Origin: Artemia franciscana
Lineage: Eukaryota; Arthropoda; Branchiopoda; Anostraca; Artemiidae
DNA length: 64,000 nt
Assembly: GCF_032884065.1 (NCBI RefSeq)
Contig: NC_088868.1
Coordinates: forward strand, 8,070,963 to 8,134,962
Direction: 5' to 3'
Shown: positions 47,121-58,440 of the stretch, piece by piece
How positions within the stretch are numbered: the stretch's first letter is position 1
Layout: each line of letters opens with the position of its first letter
Notes under the pieces: generated by a model
Seen by the model: only the letters and a program-made list of their open reading frames with translations
The model's database searches: none
What the model was told of the DNA's origin: nothing
Made by a program: the position numbers and the translations under genes

Positions 47121-47830
47121 TTAGTTCGTCGATTCGTTGATTTGAACTTGTATATTTTTCCGCATATGAGTTTTCATATGACGGGCCAAATACGTTCTTC
47201 GAGCAAAGCTCTTTTTACAGAACTCACATTCATGCGGTTTTTCTTCGGTATGAGTTATACTATGATCAGTCAAAGTCTGTCGACGACGGAATCCCTTTTT
47301 GCACACTTGACACACATAAGCCCGTTCCCCAGTGTGAGTTTTCATATGAGCATTCAAATAACTCTTTCGAACAAAACTCTTCTTGCATAATGGACACTTG
47401 TACGACTTTTCTACGTTATGGATTACACTGTGAGTAGTCAAGAGCCGCTTTTGAGTGAAACTCATCTTGCACAATCGGCATTTGAACGCTTTATCGCCAG
47501 TGTGAATTTCCATATGTCTAGCCAAATTCTGTCTGTTAGTAAAACTCCACTCACAAACCTCACATACATAGGGCTTCTCTCCAGTATGTGTTCTAATATG
47601 CTCAATTAGTCGAGAGTTATGAGAAAACATTTTTTTGCAGATAATACACTCGTGTTTTTTCGTTGTCACGGCTTGCAGCACTCCCTCCTCGTTACTTGTC
47701 ATGTCTTCCATAGATTTACAAAGTGGGTCCAGGTCTTCCTTAACGGTTGTGTTGGCATAGTCAGTTATAAGAGACATTTCGAATTCTAGTAGTAAATCAG
47801 CATTACCCAACAGCGGGTCCATCTTCATAC
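47121..47830 (-). CDS. C2H2 zinc-finger protein 2, terminal exon with six fingers
   Basis: This exon encodes residues 73-308 of a probable nuclear DNA-binding regulator, paralogous to gene 1. It starts after TTGTTTTAG at 47831, completing Gly73. An acidic region with one SUMO-type VKED motif (residues 102-105) precedes six C2H2 fingers at residues 132-294 (47654-47166). Linkers vary more than in gene 1: TGEKP, TGDKA, NVEKS, TGERA, TEEKP. Helix residues at -1, 2, 3 and 6 read HSRE, NQNR, QRLT, RSYA, RQTD and RTYR, unlike gene 1, so the two proteins probably bind different sites. Fingers 4 and 6 resemble each other. The short tail is basic then polar. The frame is also open for a few codons upstream of the acceptor, but paralogy favours splicing. 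Confidence 0.88.
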
Positions 47831-48279
47831 CTAAAACAAGGGGAATTAGTCTCTTGAGTCTCATCAATCGTCAACAATGAGAATTATAACTGTTCCTCTT
47901 TTTTTTATTAGTTTCCCATAGTTCTATTAGCAAAGTAACCATGTAGGTGATAAATCTCTTTAGTACATGAATAAAGTAGATATAAGGTTGTGTTTTTTGG
48001 CTTTCTTAGTTGAAAACCCAAATAGACGAAAATGCTGCAGTTTACATTATCGAGTATTTACTATTTTACAGTCCTGGCAACACCCAGTTGACAGGAATTC
48101 TAGCTCCCTTTTGTTTTCCCATTTATGAGCACAAGTACAAACAAATTTTTCCATTCAAGCAAAAAAAAGAGAAAAAAATCCAAATTTTTGAATTTTTTTA
48201 AATATTTTAACTATAGATTTTATAGATTAACTTTGCATTTTGTTTTTTCTATTTTAATTGCCTCTACTATATTTCTTTG
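47831..48279. other. Gene 2 intron 2, 3' end: no feature
   Basis: AT-rich intron; nothing recognised. Confidence 0.4.
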
Positions 48280-48560
48280 GCAAGAGTGGTTGGCATGCTA
48301 TACTTGAAATCCTTTGTCTGTGAGGACGAGGGTTCGAGTCCTGGTGTCGTTGGTTATTTGGTTCGGAACGGGTGCAAGTGGCGTGACTCTGTAAGTTATG
48401 TCAGAGCATACCCAGCTCTAAATATTTACATGGAGAAATCTGGAGGAGGTGAACAGCAAGGGTGTGCGGATGCACAGGATGGCTGCCCCCCACCCCATTG
48501 CACTACCTGGCTGAACATCCATAAAACAGAGATCACCGCCACCGGTAAGGACTGTAAAGT
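48280..48560 (+). mobile_element. tRNA-derived SINE
   Basis: The head is tRNA-like with an extra-arm-like GTCTGTGAGGACGAGG and B box GGTTCGAGTCC. The body words are GTGACTCTGTAAG, CCAGCTCTAAAT and GAAATCTGGAGG, and the 3' end is GGTAAGGACTGTAAAG. It shares full-length structure with 51367-51660. Confidence 0.8.
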
Positions 48561-48593
48561 AAAAAGTCATATTCTTTTCCTATATTTCGCCCC

Positions 48594-48624
48594 GAAGAAG
48601 CCTGGTTTTACACAGGCGAAATAT
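48594..48624 (+). ncRNA. GAAGAA-stem-GAAATAT hairpin (copy 2)
   Basis: GAAGAA, stem GCCTG, an eight-base loop, CAGGC, then GAAATAT. Every stem position is paired, yet four of the five base pairs differ from the copy at 41.5 kb. Confidence 0.4.
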
Positions 48625-48975
48625 CCGTCGTTTTTTTCCTTCTACTAGCCCTAGACCTGTGTTTCTTTTTTCTTGAAATTTCTCTCTTTGTCTTGTCATG
48701 GCTGCCAATTTGGCTTTGGATTTTCCAACCGTAAGCTTGTCGTAAAATCATATTTTTCATTGCTAGCATAAGTCCTAATTAGTCAGTTTTGCAAATACAA
48801 CTATCGAACAATATCAACATGAATACACTTCTCCTTATAAACATAATATAGCAATAACCCATAGAAAATCCGTAAAATAGTTAATAATCAGATGAATTTA
48901 TGTAAAAGTGAACAAAATATAAATTTTAGCAAAATTTTTGTCTTTAAGTATATTGCAGGAAAATGATCTAGCTTA

Positions 48976-49040
48976 GGTGCTGATCTCCGTTTCTTGGCCC
49001 TTCAGCCAGGAAGTGCAATGGGGGGATGGGGGCCAACCAT
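48976..49040 (-). mobile_element. Truncated SINE, 3' part only
   Basis: Read on the minus strand: TTGCACTTCCTGGCTGAAGG, GCCAAGAAACGGAGATCAGC. This is the 3' end of the same family as 51.4 kb; the pol III head is missing. Confidence 0.7.
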
Positions 49041-49895
49041 AGGTAAAAAGGAATGCTAAAATAGATTTAAAGAAAATCATAGAAGAGTGAGGCTCTGAAT
49101 ATACTGGAGCACAAGGTGACTCGGTACTAATGTGTCTTGTCCTTCTTGCTACTAAATAAGCATTCAGTTGCGAAGAGATAAGTTTAATAATTTTAATCAA
49201 TAGACATTTATTATCCTAAGGATTCAAATTCAAAGTAAGGAGATTCATCATTGCTGTTTAACATGGAGGGGGGCATGGTAAAACTAATTCACCTAGAGGT
49301 CATAGTTTTCTGCCATTGCTACGCAGAATCCCTTTTTTAGTTCTTTTTCAGAGAAATAATATGATTTGATTCTCCCTCTCCCAGTCAAGGTAGAAGGCTG
49401 ATTTATTACACATTTTTAAGTAATGGAAACCTAAACGGATATGTAGTTTGTTTTATTCCATAGGTGGTCCAACACTCTTTGGCGGGAGGGAGGGGGAACT
49501 TCCTCCAGAGGTTGTTAAGTAAAAGTTTGAAAATACAAAATGATACCAATTTGGCCGCAGTTTTTTAAGGCGGGAGGTCATTTGACTCAACATTGAGAGA
49601 AATTATCCCATGCTGTATGAGGTATGGTTTTACTGAATAGCTGAAAACTTTCCAGTATATTCGACTACTTGCTTTATTAGTACTTTTAGTACAAATGGAT
49701 CATTCCTAAAAATTGAGAAACTACTTCCTTAAAAAATACTGCTGGAAAGAGGTTTTACCTTTAAATGAGATATTAAAGACCCAAGGTTGTTTGTAATAAT
49801 GGCTCTGGACTCAATAATGTTATAGCTATATTCCATCCGTTTTAGATATATCTGCTATATATCTGTTGGTTTATACTCTGCTCTAGCTATATTTA
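49041..49895. other. Gene 2 intron 2: anonymous sequence
   Basis: Nothing recognised. Confidence 0.35.
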
Positions 49896-49990
49896 TACTC
49901 TGGGCTCAATTATCGAATTATCGCTAATTATCGATATCGATAATTAATTATCGAATTATCGATAATTATCAATTATCGCTTATCGAAAGC
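49896..49990. repeat. ATTATCGATA-rich palindromic repeat
   Basis: ATTATCG and its complement recur about nine times within ~90 bases, including TTATCGATATCGATAA, so the block can fold on itself in several ways. Confidence 0.7.
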
Positions 49991-50479
49991 GCAGCACTGG
50001 TTTCTAAGTGTTACATGTGCTGCTTGTACATTCTATATCATGAAAAGAGAAATCACCAATGCAACAGCACAAAGAAAAAAAAAAAAAAAAGAGACAGAAG
50101 GAGAAAAGGAAGACTGTTTTCCTAAATTAGTGAGTAATATAGACCAGCACTTGAATGAGGCCTTAACCCTACTCATCCATACAATCACATAGGTCAAACA
50201 GCATAGCCATACACAATCAACCATAAAGAATAATCCATGGACAGGCAGTCATGTCGTCAATAAGTATAAGTCGTCATTTACCAAACAATCGAAAAAATAA
50301 TATAGACAAATAATTTATATAAACAAATTTTACTGTATAAAATATCGTAAGCGAAATTCCTATTTCAAGTTATTTAAATAAGTAATTGAAATTTAGTTGT
50401 TCAATTAGCGATGCGATATTCTAAATATAACATCAGATAAGAAGCAATACTGGAAAAGGTGCTTTAATTAAAGGTGCTT
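49991..50479. other. Gene 2 intron 2: anonymous sequence
   Basis: AT-rich with a poly-A run at ~50072; nothing else recognised. Confidence 0.35.
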
Positions 50480-51245
50480 TAATTTTTTATATATACATTT
50501 TAAATGTTATCACTTTTTTGACTTTAATAAATAAAAACTTCTTGAAAGTTTAAGGATTAAATGTCTGTATATGTATACTAAACTGACAATCCACGGTCTT
50601 TTGTTTTTTCGTTTTTCATTGAAGTGCAAATTCTTTACGAGTCTTGAGAAGGCATGGGGGTAGTCAGGACTACTCTTGTTAATTCTTGCTCGTTTTGAGT
50701 TTGAATCGGTTATTTATTGTAATTTCTATTCGTTTTGGGTTTCATTTACTTATTGATGGTAATTTGTGGTAGTTTTACACTTGGGAGATCATTTGACTTT
50801 ATATCTTTTTATTTTTGGTTTAATGAAGCATTGAAGCTCTTTACTATTCTTTGACAAACTAATGTATAATTTAAAATGTATAGCAAAATATATTTCAAAT
50901 GTTTTCGCTTTTTCGACCTTAATAAACAAAAATTCTTGAAACTTTAAGGAATAAATATCCATATATGTATAGTAAACTGACAATCCACTGTCATTTTTTT
51001 TCACTCAAGTGCAAATTATATTCTGGTCTTGAGAAGGCATGGGGGGTTGTCTGCACTACTCATGTTAATTTTTGCTCATCTTGAGTTTGACTCGGTTATT
51101 TATTGTAAATTCTGTTCGTTTGGATTTAATTTATTTATTGATGGTGATATGTGGTAGTTTTACGCTTGGAAGATTATTTGACTTTATTTCTGCTCATTTT
51201 TGGTTTAATGGAGCTCTTTACTATCCTTTTTACTATTAACAAATA
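50480..51245. repeat. Two-copy tandem duplication, period ~396 bp
   Basis: CTTAATAAA.AAAA.TTCTTGAAA at ~50521 and ~50917, then CTGACAATCCAC, GTCTTGAGAAGGCATGGGGG and GGTAGTTTTAC.CTTGG, appear in both. Part belongs to the T-rich family of 23.75 and 42 kb. Confidence 0.7.
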
Positions 51246-51366
51246 GTCAACAAAGACTATTAAGAAAGCAAACAGTACAACCAATAAAAGGCTGTAATGG
51301 AGGCCACAGAAGAAATTAAACATATAGTAATGTCGTTTTTTTGTTGTTGTATAAATACTTTAATAG

Positions 51367-51660
51367 AGCCGTCCTGGCCGAGTGGGTTGGTGCGCTGGAT
51401 TCGAGATCCCTTGTCTGAGAGGACGCGGGTTCGAATGCCGGTGTACCCAATTCTTCGGTTTGGGACGGGAGTCAGTGGCGTAACTCTGTAAGCTTAGCCA
51501 GAGTCGACCCAGCTCTAAATGGGTACCTGGAGAAATCTGGGAAGAAAACAGGAAGGGTGTGCGAAAGCACAGGATGGCTGGCCCCCAACCCCCCATTTCA
51601 CTTCCTGGCTGAAGGGCCAAGAAACGGAGATCAGCACCGCCGGTAAGGACTGTAAAGTCT
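51367..51660 (+). mobile_element. tRNA-derived SINE, best-preserved copy
   Basis: The A box TGGCCGAGTGGG (~51375) and B box GGTTCGAATGCC (~51428) carry a long variable-arm-like insert, as in class II tRNAs such as Leu. A ~215-base body and the 3' end GGTAAGGACTGTAAAGTCT follow. The acceptor ends do not pair, so it is not a tRNA gene. It lies within gene 2 intron 2, antisense to the gene. Confidence 0.82.
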
Positions 51661-51999
51661 AATGCCGTATTCTTTACCTTTTTTTTTACTATCCTTTAAA
51701 AAACTTGAATTGTTGAAAGTTTTTAAATCAAATTTCTGTTCTTTTTTTATTGACACAATCTTTTTCGTTGAAACAATTTTTCAAGATTTTTGTATAAGAA
51801 TCCATTGTAGCTTGTTCTTTGTATGTCGGAGAAACTTTTTCATCAATGTTTAATCCTGACACATAAAGTATTGTTTAATTTAATACCTCTTCACGTTGAC
51901 CTGAAAAATAAAACAATATTATTCACAAAAAATTATTTCTATGCTCTGGAAAATTTTGGATATACTTACAACCTTTTCATTTATTTAACTTGTAAGAGC
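51661..51999. other. Gene 2 intron 2: anonymous sequence
   Basis: Nothing recognised. Confidence 0.35.
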
Positions 52000-53579
52000 A
52001 GAAGTAGTAATAGTAGTAGCCCAGAAAGTTTCAACTTAACACCTGCATTCATTATCGACATATTGCTCAGGTGTCTAATTGGCAACCATATGCGCGGTAA
52101 CTTTTAATTTAGTTTTAAATCATAATGGGCCGATTAGATAGTTACGGGGGGTTAACGTACCCAATATCCATAGAGACGTAGTTACTGAACCGTTCTATTA
52201 TGCTGAAGAAAATGACTGTTGAATTTTTTTCGAATATTTGCAACTAGTCAATATAATTGCAAATTTGCTATTTGGAAATGTGTTTGGAAAATAAATTGGC
52301 TTGGAAGGAGTGCTGCTTGCCTTCCAATATATTTTGGCTCTTACAAATGGCACCAAAGCAATTTGATTTAGTTCAACATCCACCTAAATATTCCTTGAAA
52401 GTTTCACCTTAATACCCTTAGCTTGCGTAGTAGCAATAGTAGTAGTACAATTGGTAGCAGTGTGCACATAGAACTTTTAGTTTCTTCAACACCCTCATCA
52501 ACATACGCTGAAGCTTTATACTTAATACCATGAACCGTTATATTATACCATGACACCATAATACCGTAAACGGAAGTATTTCTGATATGTCATCTTAATA
52601 ACCTGTGTGTGCATAGTGTGTTTCGATTTACGTCCATAAAGTTCCAATATTTCCTAAATTTTCCGCCTTAATACCCTTAGTTTTGGTAGCAGTAGAATTA
52701 GTAGCAGTGACCTTAGCTTTAGTAACAGTAGTAGTTGTAGAAGTAGTAATAATAGTAGCAGTAATAGTAGTATTAGTAGACGCAATAGGAATAGGAAGCA
52801 AATATTTTATTTTGGTTAGTTCAGCATTCCCCATAACAAGCACGGTTAGTTCCAACTTCATACACCAAACTATTCCTAAGATGTTGCTGTTACGCCCTTT
52901 TCACAACCTACATACAGACAAGGGGTAGTGATTAAGTTCATCACCCCAAAAAATTCCTTGAAAATATAACTTTCATACCCTTATGCATAGTTGTAATAGT
53001 AGTCAGAGTAGGAGTTTTTGTACAGTAGAAGTATTTATAGTAACAGCGGTAGCACTAGTCGCAGCAGCAGCATTAACGTATCGCCTTTACAAGTAATTGC
53101 AATAGAAGTAGTAGTAGTAGTAAATGTAGCAGTGACAGAAGTATTAGCAGTAGTACCCACATATTACCTTTGGTCAGATAATTTTCCCCTTTTAACATTC
53201 TTTGAAAGTTCAAACTTAATAACCAAGTCAACTCCTGTTATACACTCTTTTGACAATGTGCATGCACAGAGCCTCTTTTGATTTAGTTCAAATTTCCCTT
53301 AGTATTGTAAATGGAATAATGTGGAAGCGGTAGCAACAGTAGTAGTGATAGTGACAGCAGCAGTTGTAGCAAGCAAATATTTTTTTTTTGATCATCTACC
53401 TTATGATCTACCAAAGTTCCAAACTAATATACCCAGTCATTCATGAGTTACACCCTTTTGACAATCCATATATACATAACGTATTGTGATTTCAACTCTT
53501 CCCTCAACAGTCTCAAAAAGGCTTACCTGATTTCCCTTCGAATTTTCGGAAAATAAAGTTCAAACATGCATACCTTTCT
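52000..53579 (+). repeat. Trinucleotide-cored composite repeat (copy 3)
   Basis: It aligns in order with 26.2-28.1 kb: an AGT/AGC run, TTTTGGTTAGTTCA.CATTCCCC, a TCATAC..TTAGG.ATAGTTGTAATAGTAGTC-like join, and later GCATACCTTTCTCAATAACA. Confidence 0.7.
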
Positions 53580-55570
53580 CAATAACATATCCTATACGTA
53601 AACAATGAACGAATTGCCTAAACTTACAGCCCTTAGCCTGGGGACTTTGGGGAGGTTTACATCCCCTAAGACTTAATTACTGGAATTTCCAACAATGTTG
53701 AACAAAATAGTTCTCTTAAAATTTTGATCAGATGTGTTTTGGGAAAAGATAGGCATGTGGGAGAGGGGCTGGTTGCCCTACATCTACTTTTGACTCTTAC
53801 AACCCTTGCCCCTGGACTCAGGAGGGTTGTGTCCACCCTGAAGGAAGTTTTATATGCTCTTTGAACTATTGTGAACAAAACAAATACTTCAAAATTTTTA
53901 TCAGGTACGTTTGGGGAAAAGAGGGTGTCAAAGGGGGCTAGTTGCCCTCCATCACTTTTAGCTCTTAAAATGGAACTAAAATTTAAAATTTCCAATAAAA
54001 TGAGCTTCCTCCAAAGTTCACAAAACCAACCCTTTCATAAAAAGCTTATAAATCCCAGGGGCATCACTTACAACCCTTTCCCAGACTCTTGGGGGTTGTA
54101 TTAACCCAAAGGCCTTGTTATGAGACCTTTGGACCGTTTTTGAACAAATGACTATCTTAAAATTTCTATCGGATGCATTTGGAGAAAATAGGCTGCAAGG
54201 AGGGGGTGTTGCCCTTCAAAAACTTTGAATTTTAAGAGACGCATTAGAACTACTGATTTCCAATCCAATGAACCCCCTCCGAAGTTTATACGACCATCGT
54301 TTTCATAAAACCTCATATTAACCTGGGGCATAAGCTACAACCTTACCCTGAGGGCTGTGGGGGGAGGGATTTTGTCATCTTCAAAATAATCACTGGTTGC
54401 CCTCCAATCCCTTTAGACTTAAAAAGGACACTAGACGTTGCAATTTCCAATCAATTGAGCTCCTTTTGAAGTTTCTAAGTCAACTTCAATACGAAGTGCC
54501 ATGGTCTAAAATCAAAAAAAGGGGGATAGCTGCCCTCCAATGACTTCGATTTTTAAAAAGGGCATTAGAACTTCTGATAATCAGTCCAATGAACCACCTT
54601 CGAAGTTTATACGACCACCCTTTCTATAAAAAAAACCTTATGTGCCCCCTAAGTACAACTTGCAACCTTTTCCCTGAGGGCTGTGAGGAGGGGGGTTGTC
54701 ATCCTAAAAGACATAATTTCCAGACCTTTCAACTACTCTGATCAAAATGGATGTGTAATTTCTAGAGTTTTTAACTACTCGGAGAAAACTGGATGTCTTT
54801 GGGGCAATGATGGGCATGAGGGGAGGAGGGCTGGTTGCCCTCCAAGCACTTTCAACTGGTAAAAAAGACCCTAGCCCTTTCAGTTTCCAAACGAATGAGC
54901 CCCTTTCGAAGTTTCTATGACAAGTCCTTCCGTGCGAAGTGTCCTGATCTACCTCCCCCCACCACCAAAAAATAATACATTGTGCCCACATCACTCTTTA
55001 TTTAGGCACCGCTATTGCACTGCCTAAGATCTTTAGACTGTTTTAGAACAAACAGCTATTTCAAAATCTATTTCGATTATCAGATACATTTCGGGAAAAT
55101 AGGACGTGTGGGGGGGGGGGTTGCTGCCATCTGATCATGTGAACTCTTGAAAATACCACTAGAACTTCTGATTACCAATCTGGTAAGCCCCCTCCGAAGT
55201 TATTACGACCACCCTTTCTATAAAAACCTTATACACCCCTAGAGCATAACTTATAACCCTTGTCCTGAGGGCTGAGGGGGGGGGGGGTATCAGCCTCAAA
55301 GACACAATTTTAACAGAATGAATAGCTTAAAATTTTGATTAGATGTGTTTGTGGAAATGATAGACGTAGGAGGGGGTATGGTTGCCTTCCAATCTCTTTC
55401 GACTGTTAAAAAGGGTACTAGCCCTTTCAATTTCCAATCGAAAGCCCTTTCTAAGTTTCTACGACAACTCCTTCTATACAAAGTGGCCTGGCCTACAAAA
55501 GAAAAATAATAAATTTAAAAATAAAAAATACATTGTGCCAACATCGCTCTTTACTTAGGTAGCACTGTTG
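53580..55570 (+). repeat. ~300-bp unit array (copy 3)
   Basis: About six to seven diverged units follow the trinucleotide block. Markers include AACCCTT.CCCTGAGGGCTG, TCTTAAAATTT.GATC, GGTTGCCCTCCAA and TTTCCAATC.AATGAGC. ORFs here are by-products. Confidence 0.75.
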
Positions 55571-55587
55571 CGCTGTCTATGACAGAC

Positions 55588-55680
55588 AATTTTTATTAGA
55601 ACAAAAAAGAACAAATTACAGAACAAAAAAAGAACAAAAAAAGAACAAAAAAGAACAAAAAAGAACAAATTACAAAAAAG
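55588..55680. repeat. GAACAAAAAA microsatellite
   Basis: A 10-11-base A-rich word with GAAC repeats about eight times. Confidence 0.85.
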
Positions 55681-55898
55681 GATTATATTTTGCAACTTTA
55701 GCTGGGTTGGCTGGTAAAACACAAAAAGCATTTAAGAGCCTTTGTTTTATGATTCTTCCTTAGGTCCAATCTCAGGGGATATTATGGCTATAAACTTCAA
55801 AATATAGTTCTTTTAATAAGATTAAGGACTAAGCCACAGGCATCGAGCCAACATATCTAATTGATATTCTCTAATACTTTATAGGTTCGATATTATAC

Positions 55899-56069
55899 CT
55901 GTTTCATGGTTACTTGCTAAATCCAACTGAAAGGAATCACACTCAAGTTCAGGTTGTGTAGATGTGGTAGGACTATCAAGTGTAGGAATATCTTTCTCCT
56001 TCGGTGATAAAACAGATTTTTCACTTCCAAAGCTCTCTTCAGTATCACTGGGCAATCTGTCTTCGAGTT
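55899..56069 (-). CDS. Zinc-finger protein 2, exon 2 (residues 16-73)
   Basis: This 171-nt internal exon runs between a T-run acceptor (TTTTTTTTAG) and donor G|GTATAA. It starts by completing Glu16, reads LEDRLPSDTEESFGSEKS, then an acidic Ser/Thr/Pro-rich stretch. It corresponds to the 159-nt exon 2 of gene 1, with E-(V/L)-E-D shared at the start and little beyond. No fingers or known effector domain. It is in frame and skippable, as in gene 1. Confidence 0.7.
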
Positions 56070-56089
56070 CTAAAAAAAAAACAAAAAAC

Positions 56090-58440
56090 TAGAACAAGAG
56101 CTAAGAGCTCATATGACACTTGTGACGAGGCCGGAAGAGCCAAGAGCTCATGTGGTATGAGCTCTAGCAAAATTTCAACAATCAATAGATTGATTTAAAA
56201 GGAAAATCAGAGGCTTACTGCCAGTCGGGATTTAAAATAAGAGCTCTGAGTCACGAAGTCCTTCTAAATATAAAAATTCATTAAGATCCGATCACCCACT
56301 CGTAAGTTATAAATACCTCATTTTGTTTCTAATTTTTCCTCTCCCTTCAGCCCCCCAGATGGTCGAATCGGGGAAAACGACTTTATCAAGTCAATTTGTT
56401 CAGCTCCCTGACACGCCTAACAATTTTCATCGTCCTAGCACGTCCAGAAGCACCAAACTCGCCAAAGCACTGAACCCCAACCCCTAACTTCCCAAAAGAG
56501 AGCGGATCCAGTACGGTTATCAATCACGTATCTACGACATTTGCTTATTCTACCCACCAAGTTTCATCCCGATTTCTCCACTCTAAGCATTTTCCAAGAT
56601 TTCCGGTTTCCTCCTCCAACTCCCCCAATGTCAACAGATCTGGTCGGGATTTGAAATAAGAGCTCAGAGACATAAGTTCCTATTAAATATCAAATTTCAT
56701 CAAGATCCGGTCACCAGTTCTTAAGTTAAAAATACCTCAATTTTTCTAATTTTTCCAACTTAACACCCCCCAGCTCCTTCAAAGAGAACGGATCCGTTCT
56801 AATTATGTTAATCTCGTATATATAACTTGTTCTTATTCTTACTATCAAGTTTCATCCCGATCTCTCCACTCTAAGCGTTTTCCAAGATTTCCAGTTTCCA
56901 AGATTTCTGTTTCCCCCCTTCAACCCTCTATGTCCTCAGATCCGATTCGAATTGAAAATAGAACATCTGAGATAAAAGATTCTCCTATATATCAAATTTT
57001 ATTGAGATCCAATCACCTATTTATAAGATACCTCGATTTCACATTTTCCAAGAATTCCGGCTTCCCCCTCCAACTCCCTTCAATGTCACCGGATCTGGTC
57101 GGGATTTACAATGAGAGTTTTAAATTCCTTCCTCCAACCCTCTATGTTCCCGGATCCTATATATCAAGTTTCATTAAGATCCAATCACCCATTCGTAAGA
57201 TAAAGATACCTCAATTTTCACGTTTTCCATGAATTCCGGTTTCCCACGCACCCCCCCCCCCCCCCCAATGTCACCGGATCTGATCGGGATTTAGAATAAG
57301 ATTCTAAAGCACAAGATCCTTCTAAATATGAAATTTCAAAAAGATCTGATCACCCGTCCGTAAGTTACAAGTACCTCATTTTTTCTAATTTTTCCGAATT
57401 ACCCCCCCCCCCCCACTCAACCAAAGAGAGCGGATCCGGTCGTGCTTATTTTTACCACCAAGTTTCATCCCGATCCCTCCACTCTAAGCGTTTACCAAGA
57501 TTTTAGGTTCTTCCCCAACTCCCCCCAATGTCACCGGATCTGGTCGGGATTTAAAATAAGAGCTCTGAGACACGATATCCTTCTAAACATCATATTTCAT
57601 TAAGATCCGATCACTCCTTCGTAAGTTAAAAGTACCTAATTTTTTCTAAATTTTCAGAATTAACCCTCCCCCCCAACTCCCCCAGAGAGAGCGGATCCGT
57701 TCTGGTTATATAAATCACGTATCTAGGACTTGTGATTATTTTTCCCACCAAGTTTCATCCCGATCCCTCCACTCTAAGCGTTTTCTAAGATCTTAGGCCC
57801 CCCCCCCAATATCACCGGATCCAGTCGGGATTTCAAATAAGAGCTCTTGAGACACGATATCCTTCCAAACGTCAAATTTCATTAAGATCCGATCACTCCT
57901 TCATAAGTTAAAAACAAATCATTTTTCTAATTTTTCAGAATTGACCCTCCCCCCAACTCCCCCAAAGTCAGCGGATCCGTTTCGGTTATGTCAATCACGT
58001 ATCTAGGACTTGTACTTATTTTTCCCACCAAATTTCATCCCGATCCTTCCACTCTAAGCGTTTTCCAAGATTTTAGGTCCCCACCCTCCCAACTCCCCTC
58101 AATTTCACCGGATCCGGTCGGAATTTAAAATAACAGCTCTGAGACACGATATCCTTCCAAACATCAAATTTCATTAAGATCCGATCACCCGTTCGTAAGT
58201 TAAAAATACCTCATTTTTTCTAATTTTTCCGATTTAACCGTCCCCCCACTCCCCCTCAGATGGTCGAATCGGGGAAGCGACAATTTTTAATTTAATCTGG
58301 TCTGTTTCCTGATACACCTGCCAAATTTCACCGTCCTAGCTTACCTGGAAGTGCCTAAAGTGGAAAACCGGGACAGACAGACCGACTGATAGAATTTGTG
58401 ATCGCTATATGTCACTTGGTACATACCAAGTGCCATAAAA
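56090..58440 (+). repeat. Tandem array of ATTAAGATCCGATCACC units, with terminal hairpin
   Basis: Eight copies of the marker ATTAAGATCCGATCACC (some diverged) lie at ~56281, 56700, 57003, 57177, 57342, 57604, 57883 and 58166, so the period ranges from ~165 to ~415 bp. Each unit holds CTCTGAGACACGATATCC, GTAAGTTA.AAATACCTCA, poly-C runs, GCGGATCCG, AAGTTTCATCCCGATCCCTC and TCACCGGATCTGGTCGGGAT in order. The first and last units carry AGATGGTCGAATCGGGG. The array ends with CCGGGACAGACAGACCGAC and the hairpin at 58413-58432. It lies in gene 2 intron 1. No protein is supported. Confidence 0.8.
58413..58432. repeat. Perfect 9-bp hairpin capping the array
   Basis: CACTTGGTA, a two-base loop, TACCAAGTG. 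It occurs once, at the 3' border of the array. Confidence 0.8.

Noticed and set aside
51367-51450. tRNA gene with A and B boxes
   Set aside because: The acceptor ends do not pair and a ~210-bp shared body follows in three copies, so it is a SINE head.
58413-58440. Helitron 3' end
   Set aside because: A hairpin is present, but no CTRR terminus follows it and no TC start or Rep/helicase is visible.
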